This document shows positions 62,401 through 64,000 of a stretch of DNA of 64,000 nt, in pieces. Within the stretch, counting starts at the first letter, position 1, and the number at the start of each line of letters is the position of its first letter. The stretch is from Steromphala cineraria. Its lineage: Eukaryota > Mollusca > Gastropoda > Trochida > Trochidae. The notes under the pieces were generated by a model, which did no database searches, was not told the DNA's origin, and saw only the letters and a list, made by a program, of their open reading frames with translations. The position numbers were made by a program, and so were the translations under genes. The stretch spans positions 31,579,452 through 31,643,451 of the forward strand of contig OU744724.1 in the NCBI GenBank assembly GCA_916613615.1, read 5' to 3'.

Positions 62401-63419
62401 TGTAGCGGAGTGTAAATCAAGTTTGAAAACTTTAGTATAAAATTTATGGAATATGACAACCTACCTGAAAGACTTATCAAGATATACTGCTCTGGGATGG
62501 CTGCAAGCTGTAATTAGATAGTTACATAGGAATTAAACAGGGAACATAAATTTTAATAACATCAATTTTTTACTGTATTTCAAAAGGTTATCAATTTCAT
62601 TTCATACCAAAGACATATTTTAAAAAATGGCAATGTTCAAGTTGCTGGAGTGTACCTGTGTAATTGGTTTCTTAGAAAAGGACTTGTTTGACCTTTCAAG
62701 AGTGACTTCAAATTTCTTTTCTGAAAAATAAATCATATAAAATTCATTAAAAGTACGAATTTTCTTTCTAAAGCATACAAAGAAATATCAAATTTAAAAT
62801 GTTTTTAATATTTAAACTACTGGTGTTGGTATGGATGAACATACATGGTTCAAAATTTTATGATGTAACAGACACGATTGATATTTCCCATGAAGGTGTT
62901 GAACTATTTTCTCCCAACATTTGAATGTAATAACAGGGTTCGAAATTAGCACCAACTCAGTAGCCCATGGATAGTGCAATAGACGCTGGGCTAGTAAAGT
63001 GCAATGACTGGTAGTCCGAAAGACTAGTCAAATTTAAAGAAAATATGATTATATCGGTGTATTTGGCTAGTCAGAATGTTTTTGAGCTAGTGCTCTCAGG
63101 AATGCACTAGTCCGAATGGCTAGTACCCCATTTGTACTAATTTCCACCCCTGATATTATAATCATGCCTTTTGCCATATCTGTGTACATGCCTTCTATGA
63201 CTGTATTATTGTATCCATGATTTAAAAAATACCAAAAAAACCAATTGAGATGATCAAAATTCTAATGTCATAATTGACAGTTGAAGTTAACAACTTAAGA
63301 AAATATCATGAAATGAACAAGATAATGGATGAACAATCATATACCTTGTACGCGAGTACTCCTCTTAATCTTATATTGCAGCAAGTGGCCTTGCTTGGTA
63401 CCAACAAGGAGAATGTCAT
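47348..63419 (-). CDS. VPS39: VPS39 (VAM6), HOPS complex subunit; 23 exons, both ends missing
   Basis: Seen: 23 minus-strand exons join in frame into about 799 residues, with matching phase at every junction. The product aligns along its length with animal VPS39. Landmarks are LLVGTKQGHLL, MAWCKESLCVGFKRE, VIGLYPNLLP, IIDTTLLKCYL, LKGHDRTVQYLQHL, IFTEDTPEIESLPRE and EERAILLGRLGRHEQAL. Exons 1-10 form the N-terminal CNH beta-propeller; later exons form the alpha-solenoid with the Vps39_1, clathrin-repeat and start of the Vps39_2 regions. Known family role: VPS39 is a HOPS subunit that works with Rab7 to tether late endosomes, autophagosomes and lysosomes; the yeast protein also acts at vacuole-mitochondrion contacts. 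Missing: about 27 N-terminal residues, presumably beyond 64,000, and 45-50 C-terminal residues. Introns run from about 150 bp to 2.1 kb; the longest (51,303-53,386) holds a pearl-like array. No frameshift or stop was seen, so the gene looks functional. Confidence 0.97.
48211..48360 (-). CDS. VPS39: VPS39 exon 22
   Basis: Encodes VYVHLLKMFLQPPDPASLGL and MVAALKLLEDHAWKIETTK, the start of the Vps39_2 region. Acceptor ctacag, donor AAG|GTATGA. Confidence 0.96.
48765..48810 (-). CDS. VPS39: VPS39 exon 21
   Basis: A 46-bp exon encoding YCASHFDKDKEGSKD. Acceptor cttgcag, donor GAT|GTGAGT. Confidence 0.95.
48971..49099. repeat. 43-bp tandem repeat, three units, in VPS39 intron
   Basis: atattttcaaagcaatttac plus tttctttctgccattgaagtttg repeats at 48,971, 49,014 and 49,057. 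Confidence 0.92.
49278..49380 (-). CDS. VPS39: VPS39 exon 20
   Basis: Encodes FYEERAILLGRLGRHEQAL and YIHILQDHALAEE, a diagnostic VPS39 motif. Acceptor atgcag. The donor GAGGA|GTACGT keeps frame with exon 21 and rebuilds the conserved EEYC motif. Confidence 0.97.
49565..49715 (+). repeat. Dispersed repeat, AGGACCC family, copy 3 (VPS39 intron)
   Basis: Reads aagggtgggcaaatttcaac and aggacccgctctaagaaca, with agcagatcagtccttttgc upstream. Lies in the intron between exons 20 and 19. Confidence 0.7.
49977..50091. mobile_element. Short GGGGCAGTAGCA-type MITE with both ends
   Basis: TAAAGGGGCAGTAGCAC at the left and GTGCTACTGCCTCTCTAA at the right, with gatgtcaggaaaatgaaact inside: an internal deletion derivative of the 34.4-kb copy. 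Confidence 0.85.
50185..50313 (-). CDS. VPS39: VPS39 exon 19
   Basis: Encodes ESPELIDYRAKLTSFLKMS and MLLARFPLD. Acceptor cagtag, donor GACA|GTGAGT. Confidence 0.96.
50605..50710 (+). repeat. Right-end remnant of the pearl-like element
   Basis: ctccggaaacgattttggat, then gcacgaacggccgcacagatgc and tatataccaaaaact...gtggggttttt align with the right end of the array at 52,810-52,915. Confidence 0.65.
50757..51130. mobile_element. Half of the palindromic MULE-like element, in VPS39 intron
   Basis: Starts CAATCTATTTAAGATAGCTG and follows the 43-kb element through cccctaagtcctcacgttac to attgtccgattcaaaggga, then stops. A short foreign segment (about 50,931-51,015) with gaccaaatcggtcc interrupts it. 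It ends ~55 bp from the exon 18 donor. Confidence 0.85.
51185..51302 (-). CDS. VPS39: VPS39 exon 18
   Basis: Encodes EHIITQCDDETAEFHNRLVH and LYREKIQSSMEDFVKALPE. Acceptor attgtag, donor GAAG|GTCAGA. It is preceded by the 2.1-kb intron with the pearl-like array and followed within about 55 bp by half of a palindromic element. Confidence 0.96.
51470..52918 (+). mobile_element. Pearl-like element: 162-bp core repeats plus ACGG/ACGC microsatellite
   Basis: Left flank with ggctcacatacccccgcttg, then about six core units with a 162-163-bp period (tatttggaccattgagctga at 51,901, 52,063, 52,226, 52,388, 52,550 and 52,712). Next is a (CGGA)n/(CGCA)n run (about 52,830-52,866), then a right end with a cccccgactacgtcgtagcg hairpin. 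This order matches the described bivalve pearl/Helentron-associated layout. Sits in the VPS39 intron between exons 18 and 17. Non-coding. Confidence 0.85.
51661..51740 (+). repeat. Possible single end of a pogo-like MITE
   Basis: tacagtcgaaccttgtttgg followed by ccggatagcaaatcgtccgg. It resembles the 8.7- and 58.0-kb elements, but no matching right end was found. It lies inside the left part of the pearl-like element. Confidence 0.4.
53387..53485 (-). CDS. VPS39: VPS39 exon 17
   Basis: Encodes IFTEDTPEIESLPREKVLEF and GKDLAIPYL, a very conserved VPS39 stretch. Acceptor tggcag, donor CTG|GTCAGT, phase 0. Confidence 0.97.
54104..54177 (-). CDS. VPS39: VPS39 exon 16
   Basis: Encodes TEHLDLIFEYSDWVLRKHPE with DGLK at the end, matching the clathrin-repeat region. 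Acceptor cttctag, donor AAG|GTGTGT. Confidence 0.96.
54668..54754 (-). CDS. VPS39: VPS39 exon 15
   Basis: Encodes ALNLLMKQAARPDSPLKG and HDRTVQYLQHL. Acceptor tgccag, donor CTAG|GTGAAT. Confidence 0.96.
55256..55397 (-). CDS. VPS39: VPS39 exon 14 (Vps39_1 domain)
   Basis: Encodes NDALVAPLLRLKDNNCHVEE and FSELIILYEKKGLHQK, the core of the Vps39_1 domain. Acceptor aacag, donor AAGG|GTAAG. A hairpin element begins about 30 bp upstream of the acceptor. Confidence 0.97.
55427..55620 (+). mobile_element. Hairpin element with perfect 34-bp arms, in VPS39 intron
   Basis: The head tttgagaggcattttagaag is followed by arms 55,457-55,490 and 55,547-55,580 carrying atatggatgacaacttct, with a 56-bp loop that includes gtcgaaatgtcgca. 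Same family as 20,884 and 56,519. Confidence 0.85.
55790..55925. repeat. Dispersed repeat with 'aagtgccttgctcaa' motif, copy 2
   Basis: See 15,640-15,800; same order of motifs, no terminal repeats found. Confidence 0.6.
56157..56291 (-). CDS. VPS39: VPS39 exon 13
   Basis: Encodes KRNQLLKDINKEM and SKKQLSQIIDTTLLKCYLQ, leading into the Vps39_1 domain. Acceptor cacacag, donor CAG|GTATGT, 45 whole codons. Confidence 0.96.
56519..56765 (-). mobile_element. Hairpin element with duplicated gtgcgacgtttcgata segment
   Basis: Arms of ~45 bp (56,541-56,585 with 56,676-56,720) contain atggatgacaacttctatat and gtgcgacgtttcgata. A direct repeat of gtgcgacgtttcgatacaga lies between them. The minus-strand head tctttgagtggcattttata is at 56,763. 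Lies in the VPS39 intron between exons 13 and 12. Confidence 0.85.
57041..57183 (-). CDS. VPS39: VPS39 exon 12 (source of a decayed exon copy)
   Basis: Encodes DPSHVIGLYPNLLPQDF and LEKGLLSLIDYLTD. Acceptor ctctgcag; donor GAC|GTTAGT, phase 0. The first ~50 bases and the flanking intron recur in decayed form 518 bp away at 57,658-57,775. Confidence 0.96.
57411..57531. repeat. Long hairpin with ~46-bp arms
   Basis: The left arm gtctcagggtataaacgtta, cgctaactccactaatctgt, accctg is matched inversely at 57,485-57,531 with 2-3 mismatches; loop about 28 bp. In the VPS39 intron between exons 12 and 11. Confidence 0.92.
57658..57775 (-). pseudogene. Decayed partial copy of VPS39 exon 12 with its acceptor
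   Basis: The segment matches the intron and first ~45 exon bases of exon 12 at a constant offset of 518 bp. An acceptor (ctctacag, exon start 57,701) survives and the reading would be DPSHMMGLYPNLLP, after which homology stops in mid-exon. It lies in the same intron, on the 5' side of the real exon. I infer a local duplication that lost its 3' half. There is no donor at the matching place, so normal inclusion is unlikely. Confidence 0.85.
58024..58193. mobile_element. 170-bp pogo/Tc1-like MITE
   Basis: CAGTCAGACCCTAGTTATCT at the left and the inverse AACCAGGGTCCAACTG at the right, followed by TA. Similar in type to the 8.7-kb element. Confidence 0.75.
58322..58451 (-). CDS. VPS39: VPS39 exon 11
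   Basis: Encodes an acidic/basic helix then NLYAFDLFCQHKFEESMKIF, the first solenoid repeats. Acceptor ttttctag, donor ACAG|GTAAGA. Confidence 0.96.
58807..58924 (-). CDS. VPS39: VPS39 exon 10
   Basis: Encodes NCVYVASSNFVWRLAPMPIS then QIKQLLQNKEFKLALHLA, the switch from the propeller to the alpha-solenoid. Acceptor tttcag, donor GCT|GTGAGT. Confidence 0.96.
59633..59753 (-). CDS. VPS39: VPS39 exon 9
   Basis: Encodes HHPPYVIAILPKYVEIRT and NLMIQSIELAKTRLVCQG, the end of the CNH domain. Donor GGAG|GTAAGT. Confidence 0.96.
60039..60222 (-). CDS. VPS39: VPS39 exon 8
   Basis: The largest exon (184 bp), encoding GDLTELFPLGSRQVEPIV and WSDIPVAIG of the CNH propeller. Acceptor ttttcacag; donor ATTG|GTCAGT. 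Confidence 0.97.
60600..60692 (-). CDS. VPS39: VPS39 exon 7
   Basis: Encodes YDVPRAMAWCKESLCVGFK (CNH domain). Acceptor gtaacag, donor AGT|GTGAGT; phase 0 at both ends. Confidence 0.96.
60885..61140. mobile_element. CACTA-type MITE in VPS39 intron
   Basis: Begins CACTACACTCCCATATTGAA and ends with the inverse of CACTAATACTCCCATGTTGA, so CACTA...TAGTG borders a 256-bp non-coding body. No clear 2-3-bp target duplication. Between exons 7 and 6. Confidence 0.7.
61211..61249 (-). CDS. VPS39: VPS39 exon 6
   Basis: A 39-bp exon encoding LFYWKNRDFHELL, matching the highly conserved aromatic W-K-x-R-x-FHEL stretch of the CNH domain. Acceptor tttgcag, donor CTT|GTAAGT. Confidence 0.95.
61481..61552 (-). 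CDS. VPS39: VPS39 exon 5, GC donor
   Basis: Encodes KTSILSGGEQCTLRIG and SQRRRVQ (CNH domain). Acceptor tttccag. The only boundary that keeps frame with exon 6 is CAG|GCACGT, a GC donor. The nearest GT, four bases further on, would add 4 nt and shift the frame. Confidence 0.9.
62022..62116 (-). CDS. VPS39: VPS39 exon 4
   Basis: Encodes NVISVHDLQSFGL and NKTKGATLFATDVQ, matching the CNH segment with the conserved KTKGA-LF motif. Acceptor tttcag, donor ACAG|GTTTG. Confidence 0.96.
62465..62507 (-). CDS. VPS39: VPS39 exon 3
   Basis: A 43-bp micro-exon encoding LAAIPEQYILISLS (CNH domain). Acceptor attacag, donor TCAG|GTAG. It ends one base into a codon that is completed as Asp by exon 4. Confidence 0.92.
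62656..62720 (-). CDS. VPS39: VPS39 exon 2
   Basis: Encodes KKFEVTLERSNKSFSKKPITQ in part (CNH domain). Acceptor follows tttttcag and donor is CAG|GTACA. The exon completes the split Glu codon left by exon 1. Confidence 0.95.
62939..63154. repeat. Possible CAGGG-ended short element
   Basis: cagggttcgaaattag at the left and the inverse of caggggtggaaattag at the right, with several ggctagt/actagtc motifs inside. In the intron between visible exons 1 and 2. Target duplication not evident. Confidence 0.55.
63345..63419 (-). CDS. VPS39: VPS39 exon 1 of those visible (CNH domain start)
   Basis: Encodes DILLVGTKQGHLLQYKIK, the first blade of the CNH propeller. Acceptor is gtttcag and donor is CAAG|GTAT. 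It begins in mid-codon, so at least one upstream coding exon lies outside the window; no candidate was found between 63,420 and 64,000. Confidence 0.95.
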
Positions 63420-63474
63420 CTGAAACAACCATAAGGTGCAAAATTAATTGTTGTTTCATCTAATTGATGATTTA

Positions 63475-63632
63475 TAAAGGTAAAGTCAGACATAATGAAT
63501 TGATACTCATTAAAATGTATGCAAATTAATAGCAAGTTATATGTTTTCTATTTACAAAGGTAAAGTCAGACATAATGAATTGATAGACACATTAAAATGT
63601 ATGCAAATTAATAGCAAGTCATGTTTTGTATC
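63475..63632. repeat. 80-bp tandem duplication
   Basis: aaggtaaagtcagacataat and atgcaaattaatagcaagt occur with an 80-bp period. Confidence 0.93.
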
Positions 63633-64000
63633 ATAAACATACTAGGTAAATTGAATGTTTTTAGATGATATAAATATGTACATATACCTGTAATTGCATT
63701 ACAAATCATGAAATAAAATATGTGTCGATGTTTGGGAAGTTTGGGATAGTTATTGAAGTTTTCAAAGGATAAAACCATTATGAATGCTGATAATGGGAAC
63801 AACATAGTGACAAATTGGTCATGTTTGACAAAACTCCTGACATAGAAGTCCTTATTACACCTTGCATGTACACAAACATATCCAAAACAAAACTAATGGT
63901 CCATCTAACAGTATTTCCCTTATTTCGACATGAACGTTTTCTTTATGATTAAAACTCTCAAATAAACCAAGAGATATATTTTGTACTAATGTTGCAACGT
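63633..64000. other. Upstream VPS39 intron, nothing recognised
   Basis: No exon encoding the VPS39 N-terminus or promoter-like GC-rich sequence was seen up to the window edge. Confidence 0.5.

Overview
The window is AT-rich animal DNA, most likely from a mollusc and probably a bivalve. Three things point there. One conserved spliced gene has short exons and introns of 0.1-2 kb. The repeats are numerous and varied: short inverted-repeat elements, a tRNA-derived SINE, truncated LINEs and tandem arrays. One array has the layout described for bivalve 'pearl' elements. No prokaryotic, organellar or viral gene was seen.

The only confidently identified host gene is VPS39 (VAM6), a subunit of the HOPS tethering complex, on the minus strand. 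I resolved 23 consecutive coding exons between 63,419 and 47,348. All splice junctions keep the reading frame, and together they encode about 799 residues. The first roughly 27 residues should lie beyond 64,000. The last 45-50 residues, which hold the C-terminal Cys-rich motif, were not found below 47,348. One intron appears to use a GC-AG splice pair. A decayed copy of the 5' part of one exon lies 518 bp away in the neighbouring intron.

From 1 to 47,347 I found no host gene. It is either downstream intergenic DNA or a very long last VPS39 intron. It contains a 304-bp tandem duplication (261-868), a short inverted-repeat element (4,654-5,008), a 32-bp array (5,319-5,542), a 292-bp duplication (7,046-7,600) and a SINE with a perfect 14-bp target duplication (9,494-9,837). 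It also contains two copies of a TTAA-flanked inverted-repeat element (17.7 and 20.4 kb), a 375-bp inverted-repeat element (21.9 kb) and an array rich in TGACCT/AGGTCA half-sites (23.4-25.1 kb). A 5'-truncated LINE lies at 27 kb, a degenerate array at 32.9-33.8 kb, a 3.5-kb inverted-repeat element with a broken THAP-domain exon at 36.6-40.1 kb, a palindromic element with 10-bp target duplications and a nested LINE tail at 43 kb, and a 116-bp array at 46.7-47.2 kb.

The VPS39 introns carry more of the same families: a pearl-like array of 162-bp units (51.5-52.9 kb), half of the 43-kb palindromic element (50.8-51.1 kb), hairpin elements (55.4, 56.5 and 57.4 kb) and other inverted-repeat elements (58.0, 60.9 and 62.9 kb). 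No clearly new multi-gene system was found. The notable content is the transposon record and the small splicing oddities in VPS39.
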